Numbered from the stretch's first letter, positions 32,218 to 44,009 are shown. The stretch is 64,000 nt of DNA from Sceloporus undulatus (GCF_019175285.1 NC_056530.1:6002392-6066391), one strand, 5' to 3'. Numbers and translations are program-made. Notes: generated by a model not told the origin, from the sequence alone.

Positions 32218-32415
32218 TAGTGGTTCTCAACCTTCCTAATGCCACAACCCTTCAATACAGTTCCTCATGTTGTGGTGACCCCCAAACATAGAATTATTTT
32301 TATCTTGGTTCCTAAGACCATTGGAAATATGTGTTCTCCGATGGTCTTAGGCAACCCCTGTGAAAGAGTCATTTGACCCCCAAAGGGGTTGCAACCCACA
32401 GGTTGAGAGCCACTG
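32218..32415. mobile_element. SPIN-type hAT MITE, 198 bp
   Basis: The left end TAGTGGTTCTCAACCTTCCT, the right end CAGTGGCTCTCAACCTGTGG (read inward), and internal GTTCCTCATGTTGTGGTGAC and CCGATGGTCTTAGGCAAC match the SPIN (Space Invaders) non-autonomous hAT consensus as I remember it. The target duplication is degenerate. Confidence 0.82.
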
Positions 32416-33133
32416 GTTTAAGCATTTTAAAGGGAAGCAGATGAATGCAACAGCCCATTCCTGCCAAAAGGCAGGTGTTTAAGGAGCAGTGGTGTCACCC
32501 CCTTTTTAGGGTGTCACCTGGTGCAGTCTGCACCCCTGTAACCTCTCAATGACGGCCCTGCCCATAAATCGTAATTCTCGTATATCACTGAAGGTAATCA
32601 AAATAGTTGTGATACAAAACAACTAGCAAAATTTACACTTTTAAACTACAGCATTAGAACCATACCCTAAATGTATTTACATGTGCATATAGTTCCATAT
32701 AGTTCTATGGTCTTTCTTTTCTCCTCCCACTGAGCCTCACTCCGCTGGCACCATAGAAAAGAGTAATGCTCACAACATTTAGACAGGACAAATGGAAGAT
32801 CTGTGTTTAAGTTTATGACAGAACCTGGAAGATAGATGGCATATATTTATGGTATTAATGGACTGGGGGGCGGTTAAGGGAACTTGGAGAAGATATCATA
32901 ACTTGTGTGCTTTTTGTTTTTTCTTTTGTAAACTGACATTTATCTTTTTTAATAAATAAAGTTATAAAAAATAAAAATAAAAAAGAGTAATGTAACCAAT
33001 TCACAGTCTTTTCACTTATATTTATACAATCATTAAAAACACCAAACATATAAATTAAAATGACTGCCTCACCTGTAACTCATAAATATCTTTGATGTTT
33101 CATCAGACTTTTCTATTATTTTCCTATATAAAT

Positions 33134-33135
<2 letters not shown>

Positions 33136-33168
<33 letters not shown>
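33136..33168. repeat. (CA)n microsatellite
   Basis: Uninterrupted CA run next to the Helitron end. A shorter CA run lies at about 33604. Confidence 0.95.
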
Positions 33169-33600
33169 GCCACGTTGCTGTGGCTCAGTCTGGTTAAAGG
33201 GGAAAGAAAAGAGAAAGTGCATGTTTCTGAAATATTTAATTTCACAATGCTTGTGGGTATACAATATTTTATGTTGTTCCATTATCGGTGTAGATACAGA
33301 GATTGTGTGGTTTGCCAACTCTAGAACACGCAGCATATAATTGTCCCTGTGAGAAGCAATCCTTGTCTAGATCTAAACTGCACAGTTCTAAAGATTGGCC
33401 CTGAGCTTTGTTGACGGTGAATGAAAATGGCAATAGAATATTTAGTGTAGCGTGTGTTGCTGTGACATCCAACAGGTGTGACATCTATATAATAGTATGT
33501 ATATGTATATAAAAATGTGTGTATTCAAATGAAACATTTTGTCAAAATTTCAAAGCAATTGGTGAACTTTCAGAGATTTAAAATTTTGAACAAATGAACA
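33165..33600 (-). mobile_element. Helitron 3' remnant with helicase C-terminus
   Basis: The minus-strand frame from about 33480 gives FTVNKAQGQSLELCSLDLDK, CFSQGQLYAACSRV and HNLCIYTDNGTT, the conserved end of Helitron PIF1-like helicases. Further down, GAGCCACAGCAACGTGGC near 33172-33189 can form the short hairpin expected near a Helitron 3' end. A CA run replaces the usual CTRR terminus. Most of the Rep/helicase protein is missing. Confidence 0.85.
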
Positions 33601-34361
33601 TTTACACACACACACACACACACATATAATGTTTTCCCAACACTTCATTATGTCCCAGACTCCCTTATCACTGATTTATTAGATCAATGTCATCACCATC
33701 AAACAAAAATATTCCTTTTGTAACTCTGAAGTTAAACCCATCAGCCATTGTTTCTCGGATTCCTGGAAAATCAACTCAAACTCAAATCAACTCAAAGACA
33801 CAGTTTGGCCCATAAATATGCTCACTTGGGCAGTCCCACTTTAGTACAGTTTGAGTCAGGCTGAGGCATGGCAAACCAATGGAAATACAACATTCAACAT
33901 ATTCTTATGTTTGTTGTCCTCTCCCTGACAGCAACTGAGATATGTATTTTTCTTGTCAGAGGTAGTGGGATTATAAGAATCGGCATCCAAAAGCAAGGCT
34001 CTCTTTAGAAATTAGCAAATGACCGTGGAACAGGTTTATCCATTGTCACATCAGTTGCCTATAAGTGAAAGTGTCAGGCAGCGAGAGCTGTATTTCTGGG
34101 GCACAGGCAACATGGATAAGAAATGTAAGTAGGAGGCTAATCCCAGCTCAGTTATCCTTCCTTTCCCCTGCTCCAGTTCTAGTGACAGAGTAACTACAGG
34201 ACACTCCAACAGCTTGATGCTTAGAAGCAAAGCTCTAAATAGTAATTGATGCTATTTTGTCTAGTAAAAAACTATTGGGGTGCATCCCATAGCATGGAGC
34301 CAGGGCAGTTAAAGTGTTCAAATTGCATTATTTCTGCAGTGCAGATGCAGCCTTGGACCTC

Positions 34362-34505
34362 TTTTGTTGATGCTACTGACTTATGGCGACCCTACAGCAA
34401 ATCTATCATGGGGTTTTCCTAGCAATTTTTTTTCAGGGGGGGTTTCTCTGAAGCTGAGAGAGTGTGACCTGCCCATGGTGGGACTCCTATCCATGATTTA
34501 AATCC
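34362..34505 (-). mobile_element. Squamate tRNA-derived SINE, 3' part, inverted
   Basis: TTGTTGATGCTACTGACTTA, GGCGACCCTACAGCAAATC, GGTTTTCC and GCTGAGAGAGTGTGACCTGC follow the SINE body in reverse. Confidence 0.75.
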
Positions 34506-34553
34506 ACTCCCCAACCCTTTCCATTTTCTTTCTGGAAGGAACGTTGCTTATGT

Positions 34554-34612
34554 TTTTAAGACTGAGAACTGAATAATTCTGAGGTTCAGAGGCTTGGCAG
34601 CCTTCCCTTCAA

Positions 34613-34655
<43 letters not shown>

Positions 34656-34989
34656 TGTTTTATTTTTATACTGCTTTTCCGAGGTGATCAAAGCGGTTCA
34701 CAAAAATTAACAAATCATAAAAACAATTCACAAAACCCAATAAAAATCAACAACGTGCAATAAAGACATCTCCCGACTGCCATCTTGAGGGGGAGAGAAG
34801 CAGGCCAGCAACAACAGGCCTCCGCCTGCTAAGAAGACGAGCCCTCCTCCCGACCACCATCTTGCTTGTCTTTATTGCACGTTGTTGATTTTTATTGGGT
34901 TTTGTGAATTGTTTTTATGATTTGTTAATTTTTGTGAACCACTTTGATCACCTCGGAAAAGCGGTATAAAAATAAAACANNNNNNNNNN

Positions 34990-35040
<51 letters not shown>

Positions 35041-35100
35041 GTTGAAGGGAAGGCCGCCAAGCCTCTGAACCTCAGAATTATTCAGTTCTCAGTCTTAAAA
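34554..35100. repeat. Large inverted repeat with about 100-bp spacer and assembly gap
   Basis: The arms 34554-34767 and 34868-35100 are near-perfect reverse complements. Each contains the AAGACTGAGAACTGAATAAT block, an (AAT)n run and a LINE-like 3' end (TTTTCCGAGGTGATCAAAGC). The spacer holds two versions of CTCCCGAC..CCATCTTG. The right arm carries a 10-N gap beside the AAT run. It may be a real palindrome or an assembly artefact. Confidence 0.85.
34980..34989. other. Assembly gap (10 N)
   Basis: Ten unknown bases at the start of the right (TAT)n tract of the inverted repeat. Confidence 0.99.
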
Positions 35101-35199
35101 GCAGTGGGTGCCTGAGTATGTACAGAGTGTCTTTCACACCTTCTCTCCTCTCTCTTAGCCAAAGGACCCCCCCCCCCTTCCTCATTTCACCAACCTCTT

Positions 35200-35390
35200 G
35201 ATGCATGGGTTTGGCTGATTTTAACCTTTGGAATTTTATATTTGTATTTTTTACTTTATACAGTATTTGTAATTTTTAAAATATATTTTTACCACTTTAA
35301 TTGTTGTTTTAATGTGTTTTATATATGTTGTTAGCCACTTTGGGTCCCACTTTGGGAGAAAGGCACAATAAAAATAAAATAAAATAAATA
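35200..35390 (+). repeat. LINE-like 3' end with AAATA tail
   Basis: GTTAGCCACTTTGGGTCCCA and GGGAGAAAGGCACAATAAAA are the kind of 3' end shared by L2-like elements here. Related minus-strand tails occur near 8425, 34660, 44010 and 45800. Confidence 0.5.
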
Positions 35391-35656
35391 TGTGGGCTAC
35401 CTCCCTTGACTGGGAGGAAGTCCACTTCCAGATTGGAAAAACAGATATCTATATCTGTATCTATGTATAAATGTTAAACAGTGTATTGTGTGCTGGCAAC
35501 CACAGAGTCTTCCAGGAAATCCTTCTCCTCTTTATAAAATAATAATAATAATAATAATAATTTTGGAATTGGGGAGGATGGATGGGAGGACCACAAAACA
35601 ATGACCCAGGGCCACAAATGGCCCATAGCTGCCCTATTTAATACTCCTACTCCATA

Positions 35657-35752
35657 GTGGTTTGATCACTGGAGTACTATGACTCTGGAGTCCACGGTTC
35701 GATTCCCAGCTGGACCATACAAAGCCACTGGGTGATCTTTTGCAAGTCACAA
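35657..35752 (+). mobile_element. Squamate tRNA-derived SINE head
   Basis: TAGTGGTTTGATCACTGG with the B box GGTTCGATTCC and CCACTGGGTGATC. It stops where the tandem array starts. Confidence 0.75.
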
Positions 35753-36151
35753 ATGCATCTGAAGAAGTAGACTGAAGTCTAGGAAAGCTCATGCTGCCAT
35801 TTTCTTTCTTTCGGTGAGTCTCAAAAGTGCTACAAGATCTCTCTACATATTATTATTATTATTGGATCTAAAAGCATCTGAGGAAAACTGACATCTAGGA
35901 AAACTCATGCTGCCAATGTGTTTCTTTCAGTTAGTCTCAAAGGGGCTACAAGATCTCTCTACATATTGTTGTTGTTGTTGTTGTTGTTGCATCTAAATGC
36001 ATCTGAAGAAGTAGACTGTCTCCAAAAAGCTCATGCTGTCAATTTCTTTCTTTCAGTTAGTCCCAAAGGTGCTACAAGATCTCTCTACATATTATTATTA
36101 TTATTATTATTGCATCTAAATGCATCTGAGGAAGTAGACTGAAGTCTAGGC
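35753..36151 (+). repeat. Tandem array of a dispersed repeat, three full units and a start
   Basis: The unit, about 120 bp, runs CATCTGAAGAAGTAGACTG, CTCATGCTGCCA, TTTCTTTCAGTTAGTC, GCTACAAGATCTCTCTACAT, then a trinucleotide run (ATT or GTT). Units start near 35755, 35875 and 35998, with a fourth beginning near 36119. The dispersed form ends in TACAGACCAACACAGC, as at 11620; here the units join through the trinucleotide runs. Confidence 0.8.
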
Positions 36152-36639
36152 GAGGGTGCGCTTCCTCTCCCTCTTCCTCTCTCTTTGGTGCATTTCCTCT
36201 CCCTCCGTCTCTCTCTTCCCTGCCCCTCTTCCGTGTGCAGGATGCCCTCCAGAGAGCAGAGGAAGAGGCGGGAAACCCCCTAAAGGGACCATGCCCTGGT
36301 TGCTGGGGGAAGGCGCAAGGGCAGTGGGAGCCCTGAGAGGAGGAAGCCATGGAGCAAGCCCTCTTTTCTCTTTTTTCTCCCCTTCCCTTCACTCCAAGGG
36401 CAAACTTCTCCACTGACTCAAAAACATCCCTGCCCCGGGTTGTTTTATTTTTCCTTTCCCGCAAAAGACGACTCTCCTGCCTCTCCTTTCCCCTGAATGA
36501 TCCTGTGAGGAACCCTTGGCAATGGCGCTGAAGTGGAGCAGCCCCCTCCCCTTCTTACCCTCCTCTTTCCCCTTCCTGAGGTAAATGCTCCACCCTCTTT
36601 CTGTGTCTGGGGGGGGGGGCTCTTAGCCTCTCAAAATGG
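36152..36639. other. Pyrimidine- and GC-rich segment, unidentified
   Basis: CT-rich sequence with short open frames on both strands and no recognised domain. It lies directly before the L1 fragment, so it could be part of another element. No splice or promoter case can be made. Confidence 0.35.
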
Positions 36640-38040
36640 TGGCACTCAGTCAAATCTCAGATTATACTTTGAAGCGGCATGTTTAACATGGGTAAAAGAG
36701 TGGCTTATTTTGAAAAATCAAAACTTGTTGAATTTGGAAGGGGTGAATCTGAGATTTGGCCGGCATGCCTATTTGTTTGATGAGAAGGTAAATGTCAACC
36801 AAGATTTTAACAATCATTTTGAAAGGTGTCCTCTAATGAGAACATGGAAAAAATACAAAAAAATGGATTTGCTCTAAAATCCCTCTTTGGGTAACCACCC
36901 AAGAGGCCTTTCTTAAATACAATCTGAAAAAAGAGGCAAATTGGTTAACCTATAAAGACTTAACACAATTAGAGGATACTGGATATAAAATAAAAAAACA
37001 TGTGAAGAACTTAATGAACAATGTTATGAATTTACTTGGTTTTCCTACAGACAACTGAGAGAACGTTTTCTTATGGATAACAAACAACCGGGTATAGGTC
37101 CATCAGATTCAGAATTAGAGCAGGAGTTAATGTCAGATAAGAAATCCGTATTGGAAAGAATATATAAATGTATCCTGAAATATTATACAGAAGATGAGTA
37201 CATTAAGGACAACATGACCAGATGGGCACAAAATTTTGGGTTTGAAATTGAATTAGAACAATGGGAATTCACATGGGAAAAAAGATTGAGTTACACCTGT
37301 TGCCAAAAGGTTAAAGAAAGCTATTATAAGGGTTTTTTCAGATGGTATTTAACACCAGAAAAAATGAGTAAAATGTTTAGTAATGGTAGTAATCTTTGTT
37401 GGAAGTGTTGGGGGGAGAGGGGTTCGATCTACCATATGTAGTGGACTTGTGAAAAAGCGAAGCAGTTCTGGAAGTTGATTTTGTTTGAAATTAAGAAAGC
37501 AGTATCCTCACTCAAACTCTCTCCAGACATCTTCTTATTCAATATAATAGAGCAACCACTGGAAAAAAATATGGTAAATTGTTATTTTACATGTTATCAG
37601 CAGCACGAATAGCCTACACACAGAAATGGAAGTCCATGGAAATACCATCCAAAGAAGATTGGACCTTTAAACTACTAGACATGATGATCATGGACAAACT
37701 GTCTAGAGGAGTCCGGAATGAACCCCTGAGCTGTTATGAAGAAGACTGGAACATCATACTAGATTACTTCCAAAAACTAGAGGCGGGGGGGATGCAATAT
37801 CAAGAATTGTATTAAATTAACAAGAATATTTCCTTATGTCCATAAATTTTGATCAGCTGATAAGTATAATAGTGAAATGAAAGACTAGATTCTACAATAT
37901 TTAGTGTAATTTATTTAAAGTGTTTTCTTATTAAACTGGGAAATAAGGTTTATAGGATGAACTATTTAGTAATAATTAAGTATAAAGCGGAAGATGATAT
38001 ATTTACTTAGTAACAGATAACATACTGGATAAAGACTACT
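36640..38040 (+). mobile_element. L1 LINE, ORF2 3' half
   Basis: Plus-strand frames match L1 ORF2 after the reverse transcriptase: TWVKEWLILKNQNLLNLEG, then EWEFTWEKRL-type text near 37265, YYKGFFRWYLTPEKMSKMF near 37325, the CWKCW finger near 37400, and AARIAYTQKWKS near 37600. 5'-truncated, with a TAG after YHM at 37439 and several frame changes. It ends in AT-rich 3' UTR. It is the same clade as the copy at 8833 but a separate insertion. Confidence 0.9.
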
Positions 38041-38421
38041 ATTAATAAGGTAGTTTGATAGCTAGGAAGTGGCATACTCAAAGTGTATTTCTATGCTTTT
38101 CAGGCTTCTCTCTCTTGGCCTCAGACCCCTTTGGGTTACTGTGAAAAGATTTCCCCAAATGTCCCCTGCAGTGTTGATTTCAAATGTCTCGAACGCACAC
38201 AACAGTAACAATCAAATGCTAGGGTACACTAAGATTATTATACAATACTAAGATATTAAACTAAAACACTGAACAGTAACTAACTAAAACACAATAGGAC
38301 TTTGATGATCACACACACACACCCCATCCAAACTGTAATGACTAAAAAACTGTGGTACAAAACAAACTTTGGAAAGCACATATTCATAGTAGAAAAGAAA
38401 AAGAAGATAAAATTCCACATG

Positions 38422-38717
38422 CTGTATGGTCCAAAAACTTTTATTTCTTAAAAAGCCTAGAGAGTTTTGCCCAACTCTCTATGTATTAGAAGAAACCAGT
38501 TTGATTGAGAGGGCAGGCTGCAGCTACAGACATTTATGGTAATAGCCCCTAAAGAAGGCAAACTGGTGACAATCCTAGAATCCTAGAATCGTAGAGTTGG
38601 AAGAGACCACAAGGGCCATCTAGTCCAACCCCATTCTGCCATGCAGGAAATCTCAATCAAAGCTTCTCCGAAATTCATTGGGCTTCTTAAGAAATAAAAG
38701 TTTTTGGACCATCACAC
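38422..38717. mobile_element. MITE (TGGTCCAAAAACTTTTATTTC ends) holding a CR1 tail
   Basis: TGGTCCAAAAACTTTTATTT at 38427 and its inverted partner AAATAAAAGTTTTTGGACCA at 38692 are the ends. Within it, 38578-38660 is a minus-strand CR1 3' end (CTAGAATCGTAGAGTTGGAA, CCATGCAGGAAATC). A short relative is at 63406. Confidence 0.7.
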
Positions 38718-39361
38718 AACCTTGATGGTGATGATACTGATACCAGGCTGATGGTATCAATATCATCACCATTGCCACAACAAGGCAGACCTCTGTTATG
38801 AAATATATTTTAAAAAAATATATAAAAAAAATAAAAAAAATTAAGGGCCCTTTCCTTTCCTTCTTTGGGAAAGAAATGGCATGGTGTTAAAGCAGGGGTG
38901 CCCAATTTGGATAGGAGGTAGGGGCCAAAATTAAGGTCGGCTAGGCTCTTCGGGCTGCCCATAGGTTTAGGACAGTGAAATGTAGGACATTCAAAGAAAA
39001 TGGAGGATGATGGTAGGTTGCTGTGGGTCACTTGACAAATAGGAGAGTGAGCAGTGGCCAACCACCTGTCGAGTAATAAAAATTACAGGCTTCACTAATA
39101 CTGATGTCCAGTTTAATCAGATCAACAATGATATTCAAGTAATTTAATACAGGGTCCAAAATGTTTTCTTATTAGCTACATTCCATAATATATGATCAAT
39201 CCAGTCAGCCTGCCTTCCACATTTGCAGGCTTGATATCCAAGGTAATAGCATCCAGAAATATGCAAATAATGATCCTTTCACTATTTTCCAAGGGGTATA
39301 GGCCTGTAACTCTTCTGCCATCATCATTTTTCCCCCTGTAAATTTTCTGTATGACAACCAG

Positions 39362-39590
39362 TGTCATGTATGGTTTGAGCACTGAACCATGACTCTGGAG
39401 ATCAGGGTTTGAATGCAAACTCAGCTATGAAATCCATAGGGTGACCTTGGCCATGTCACACTGTCTCAGCCTCACAGAAAGATGGCAAAGAGAAATCTTG
39501 CCAAGAAAAAACCCATTTTCCAATCCCCATTTCTGTGAGGCTGAGAGAGTGTGACATGAGTCCTGAACAACTTGAAAGCACCACAGCCAT
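39362..39590 (+). mobile_element. Rearranged squamate SINE
   Basis: The head and body run TGGTTTGAGCACTG, GGTTTGAATGC and CATAGGGTGACCTTGGCC. A short inverted piece (GTGAGGCTGAGAGAGTGTGA) follows, then a 3'-end-like CAACTTGAAAGCAC. Confidence 0.65.
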
Positions 39591-39831
39591 CAAGTTATAC
39601 AAACACACTTCAGCCATCATCCACACACACAGATTTCTCCCCAATACACCTCTTGCAGGTTGACCAGTCCCCTGGGCCACAATGAGGCCTGACCATCTGC
39701 TAGGCAGTCCTGCTCTAGTCTAGACTCACACAGCTAGGTCTTTGAATAACAACAACAATAATAATAACAATCATGGAAGGTCCCTTTGCAAACTGACTCA
39801 CTCTTTGGGTGCTAGTAACAATAATATTGGC

Positions 39832-40336
39832 CCCCCTTGCCCCCGCTTGCCCGCTGCTGCACTCGGAACGCCTCAGTAGTCCCTCGCCGGCTCCTCCTTT
39901 TTAAGCTGGGCGGCCAATGGGGGCAGAGAGCTGGAACAGCCCCGCCCCCTGCCAGGAGTCACAGACTCCTGAAGCAGGGGGCGGGCTGTTCCGCTATTGG
40001 CCAGCCCAGCCTGCCAGCCAACCAGAGGAGCTCCAGGCTCCTACTGAGCCCTGAGCGTGCCCATGCAGAACTCTGGGGGCTCGCGGGCTTGCGGTGAAGG
40101 CCGCGTCGGTGGCGGTGGCGGCGGCCATAAGAGGGGCCGCAGGAACAGCCACATTGGTGGCTGCGGTGGCAGTAAGGAAGAGTGACCGCAAGTAAGAGCG
40201 GCTAAAGGCGCCGCCATGGCTGCACCCTAACAAAACCCAGGGGGGCACCCGGGACAGAAGCAAAACCGGACCGGGACCATGCAGAATGGTCCAAAAGGGG
40301 GAATATCCCGCCCCCCTGGGATATGGCAACCCTAGA
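39832..40336 (-). mobile_element. GC-rich hAT-like element, 5' part
   Basis: The right edge GGGATATGGCAACCCTAG is the inverted form of the TAGGGTTGCCATA end at 47206. Shared GC-rich phrases such as GAACAGCCCCGCCCCCTGCC also appear, inverted, at 47600. No transposase was recognised. Confidence 0.6.
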
Positions 40337-41690
40337 TGTGGATGATGGAAGAGACACGGCTGCTGGAATGTGGGGGAAATGGCCGAGGAAGCTAAAATCA
40401 GAGTCCAGACTGGTATGGAGCCAAACTGTATTCTGAAAGTAGCACACCTGAGTGGACAAATCTGAAGGTTTTTATAGGCAAAATCTAGCCTCAAGCGATG
40501 AGCTTAATGGTTTGGCTGAAGCTGAGACAAAGGGTGTAAGGACCTGGGCTTTGTTAAGCCAAGGTGAAGAATAGCCTAGTCAGTGCAGTTGGGTCTTGAC
40601 ACAATCGGGGAAGGCAAACAGATATATGGGTGGGTTGTTGATTTAATCACTGACCCATCAAGTGTGAGGCTGAAAACAAACAGTCAGCGTTGTGTTGGTT
40701 TTGGAGGTGATGGCTTTCCCATTTAGCAACTCCCAAATTTCCTGTGGGGATTTTCCAGTGTATTATCTCCAGGGCTCCTGCCCCCTCCTTTGCAAGCTGT
40801 CTACCTGACCTTCTCGCTTGGGAGAAATGGTTCCACTAGGAGGTCAGTTTGAAGTCAGAGTGAAGTCCACACACCCTCCAAAATTTAATAAATCTATATG
40901 TTCTAACAATAATGTCTTTTGCCCTCCAGGATATAATTCTAGAGAAGCCAGCTTTACATTCTGAAGAGGGTTCTGTCGGTGCCCACATGTCTTAGCGGCT
41001 GAGATGATTCAGACTCTTTAATCAACTCCAATACCAAGCAGTCATCCACTGGGAGTAATAAGGCAACTCTTCATGCCTCCTTGCCCATATTTTCTCCAAC
41101 CAATACTGTTGCCCTTCAACTAGAAATGTTGTTTGTTTTGAACAGCATCCTTCCCCAGCGAACAGGAAATGTGCATTGACAAGACAGAAAAGTACGGTTA
41201 ACCAAATGGAACTGGAGACCTTGATTGGAGCGCCTTCCACAAGTTTTCATGTAGACCAAAGCTGAGAAAAGTTGCTGGTTTTGGACTACAGTTCCCAGAA
41301 TCTGCCAACTATCATGTCCACTCTAAAAAATTAAGTTTTCCAAACTTTGATTTAGGCTGCAGTCTATACATGCTTACCTGGAATAAATGATGCTGCTCAC
41401 TAAAGCTGAAAGTATCAGGAAAAGAGCAAGTTCTCATTATAAGTACATTGATTTAACCAAGAAAGTCATGGCCCTAAATTTTGAAGACCTAAGCAGTTAA
41501 TGGGATGGCAATGCTTCGTTCCCTTGGAGGTCTCTCAGTCCCAGGGTTATCCAGGTAAAATCTACTTGACAACACATAACAAGTGTGAATGAGTGCAGTG
41601 AGGCTTACGACTGAGTAGACATCAGGATGGAATGGCACTGTTAAGTTTTATGGTTATGTCTCAAAGGTGCTGCAAAGTCCCTTTGCAGTC
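40337..41690. other. No gene or clear repeat seen
   Basis: About 1.35 kb with no long frame, RNA gene or repeat boundary I can support. A short ATGTCTCAAAGGTGCTGCAAAG phrase near 41660 belongs to the dispersed repeat tandemly arrayed at 35753. Confidence 0.4.
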
Positions 41691-41694
41691 TAAC

Positions 41695-41999
41695 ACAGCT
41701 ATCACACAGGAAAATTGGGGTTTTAAACAGCGGAAACGCATGAAAATAATGCAATCACTATTAACATTTTGCATGACACTGTGATTAAAGCACCATTATC
41801 CTGGGATTAAACAGGCAATAAATAGCAACAAATCATTCATGGGGAAATCCCATGAATGATTTGTTGCTGTTTATTGCCTGTTTATTTCCAGAATGATGGC
41901 TATTTAATTGTGATGTATGTGAAAATGTTAATCGTGACTGCATGATTTTCATGCAATTTTCACTGTTTACACTCCTGATTTTCCTGTGTTGTAAAGTCC
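41695..41999. mobile_element. Palindromic MITE (GGACTTTATCACAC type)
   Basis: Long inverted arms meet near 41840: CAGGCAATAAATAGCAACAA faces TTGTTGCTGTTTATTGCCTG, and the outer parts TATCACACAGGAAAATTGGG and TTTTCCTGTGTTGTAAAGTCC pair with changes. Close relative of 55155. Confidence 0.8.
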
Positions 42000-42039
42000 T
42001 ATGTGTTTGAATGGTAACAGTTTGGTACTTAGTCAGAGG

Positions 42040-42262
42040 TGCTCACCATAAGTCAGAAACGACTTGAAGGCACAACAACACTCTAGCAGCCCCCGGGGTT
42101 GGGGGTGGGGGGAAGGTGGGCTAATCTGCTGCTACTGCTGAGACATCGGCTGCCTTTGTCCCTTCTTCGATAGTCACCTAGCAGAAGCTTTTAAACCCTA
42201 TGAAATTCCTGGGGTCATCATAAATCAACAGGTGACTTGAAATCACAGAGACACACCTAAAA
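42040..42262 (+). repeat. SINE 3'-end fragments
   Basis: CCATAAGTCAGAAACGACTT with GGCACAACAACA (42047-42080) and TCATAAATCAACAGGTGACT (about 42210) are two Bov-B-like SINE tails in the same direction. Confidence 0.6.
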
Positions 42263-42647
42263 GTAACTGATTACTTTTGGGGGATGAGAAAGCAAAGGCT
42301 TCCTTTATAAAATCTTGTACCGTAATAGCAGCTAACAACTTCTTGGGTTCTTCAAACTGTAACTGTAATTAACTTTTATTTTAAAGGAACTTTCCAGGTT
42401 CTGGGAGTTTTTCGCCAAGGAAGGTTTTTGCAGTTAGTGAGTACTGGGACCACCAAAAACATTCTAAAATATGTAAAAAACAAACAAATCAAAGCCCAGT
42501 AGGAATAGGTATGGTACATTGCTAACCTGAGGGCCAGAGGCGTTCTTGGTCAGGAATAACCCAGAACTAAGTCAATTGTGCAAAGGTGGGTGCATAAAAC
42601 GGCCACATTACTCTCCACATTACCTTGGATGAACACACCTGCTTCTG

Positions 42648-42648
42648 C

Positions 42649-42675
<27 letters not shown>
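42648..42675. repeat. Poly(A) tract, about 28 bp
   Basis: Long A-run with no recognised retrotransposon immediately before it. It may mark a short processed insertion I cannot identify. Confidence 0.8.
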
Positions 42676-42679
<4 letters not shown>

Positions 42680-43181
42680 CTCCCAAATACGTAACTTTTC
42701 ACCATATTTAAGGGCCTTCCCATGTCATTTTAGACCAAGGAGAGGTATCATTTTTAACAATAGGAAATGAGTAAAAGTCTTCCTGTTAAATTTCTAGTTT
42801 TGAAAAGCACTCTCTTGGGCCTAAATTGGCCCAGTGTGAGTCCAAACTACGGTAAAAATGCTCCCCCAGCCTTTAAAGAGCATTTTGGGTCATTTTTTAA
42901 TACCAAAAAAATTGTTCGACACCCAAGGAACTTAAACATGGTGGGAATGCCCTTCTTGCTTTGGGACCATTTTGGAGCAATTGACTTTTTTTTAACCCTC
43001 TCATGGGGCTGATGGCTTGATACAGGCTGCAGGACGCACTTTTGCCACCCCTGCTTTTTAGGATGACACATATATATCAAGGGAGAGAAGTCAGGAGCTC
43101 ATGTGGATGGCTTTCCTTTTAAGAGCTTGGGAAAGTTAGAAGACAATTCCCAAAATCCTCCACCCAACAGACACTTTCCAA

Positions 43182-43440
43182 GGAGTTTATCACACGTGAG
43201 GAATTTCTCTTAATTTCGAATGAAAAGAAAGTGGGGCCAGAATGCATTCACATGAATTCACTAGTTCAGCAAATTTATGTGAATGCAAATTGCATTTGAA
43301 CTGGCTTCCCATTGCCTGAAAATAGCATGCCATTGCCCGAATTTGCATGTGGTAGTCTATCACGCAATAACGTGAAACTCCATGATTGCGTTCGGATTGC
43401 CATTGGATTATACTTCCAATTTCCTTGTCTGATAAACTCC
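43182..43440. mobile_element. Palindromic MITE, GGAGTTTATCACAC subtype, 259 bp
   Basis: Left GGAGTTTATCACACGTGAGG and right CCTTGTCTGATAAACTCC. Inner inverted phrases around CATTGCCTGAAAATAGCATG are weaker than in 55155, so the arms have diverged. Confidence 0.65.
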
Positions 43441-44009
43441 CAAGTAATTTTCCTGAGTTTTTCTCCTCAGTGCTTAAGGGAGTGCTTAAGTGCACTGATA
43501 AGCAGTATAGAAATGTATTTGCTGTTGCCATTCATGAAATGCCAGGCTGCTGTGTGAAAATTGCTTCATTTACATTTTAATTTCAATCAAGAATGTTAAA
43601 AGGGTATGTCAGATGACCTTAGGAAAGGATCATCTGAACTGTGTAATTGATATTACACAGAAACATTGATTTTAATCAGAACGTGGCTTTTGCATACCAA
43701 GCAGCAACGCATGTCAAAAATGTCAGACAGAATATGTCATGTTTACAATGCTACCAATTATGGACCCCTTCCCCACTTTATTGCTTTAAACGTGGGGTGA
43801 CGTATTCGTTGCATTCACACAGAATGGTATGCCAAAACTTCAAGTTAGTGCCTGCACCCTCTTTACTTCTCACTTGGTTACTCCCACTAATGTGAGCATA
43901 ACATAGACTGGCCTCACCCTGTCTTGCGGGAAGGAGGGGAATTGTCTAAAAAAAATGTCTCTGACTGCCCCCCTTTGCAATAGTGCACCTATCTATAACC
44001 TTTGGTTAT

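Noticed and set aside
35753-36151. Regularly spaced repeats considered as a CRISPR array
   Set aside because: Vertebrate sequence; the units are direct copies of a dispersed repeat joined by trinucleotide runs, with no unique spacers.
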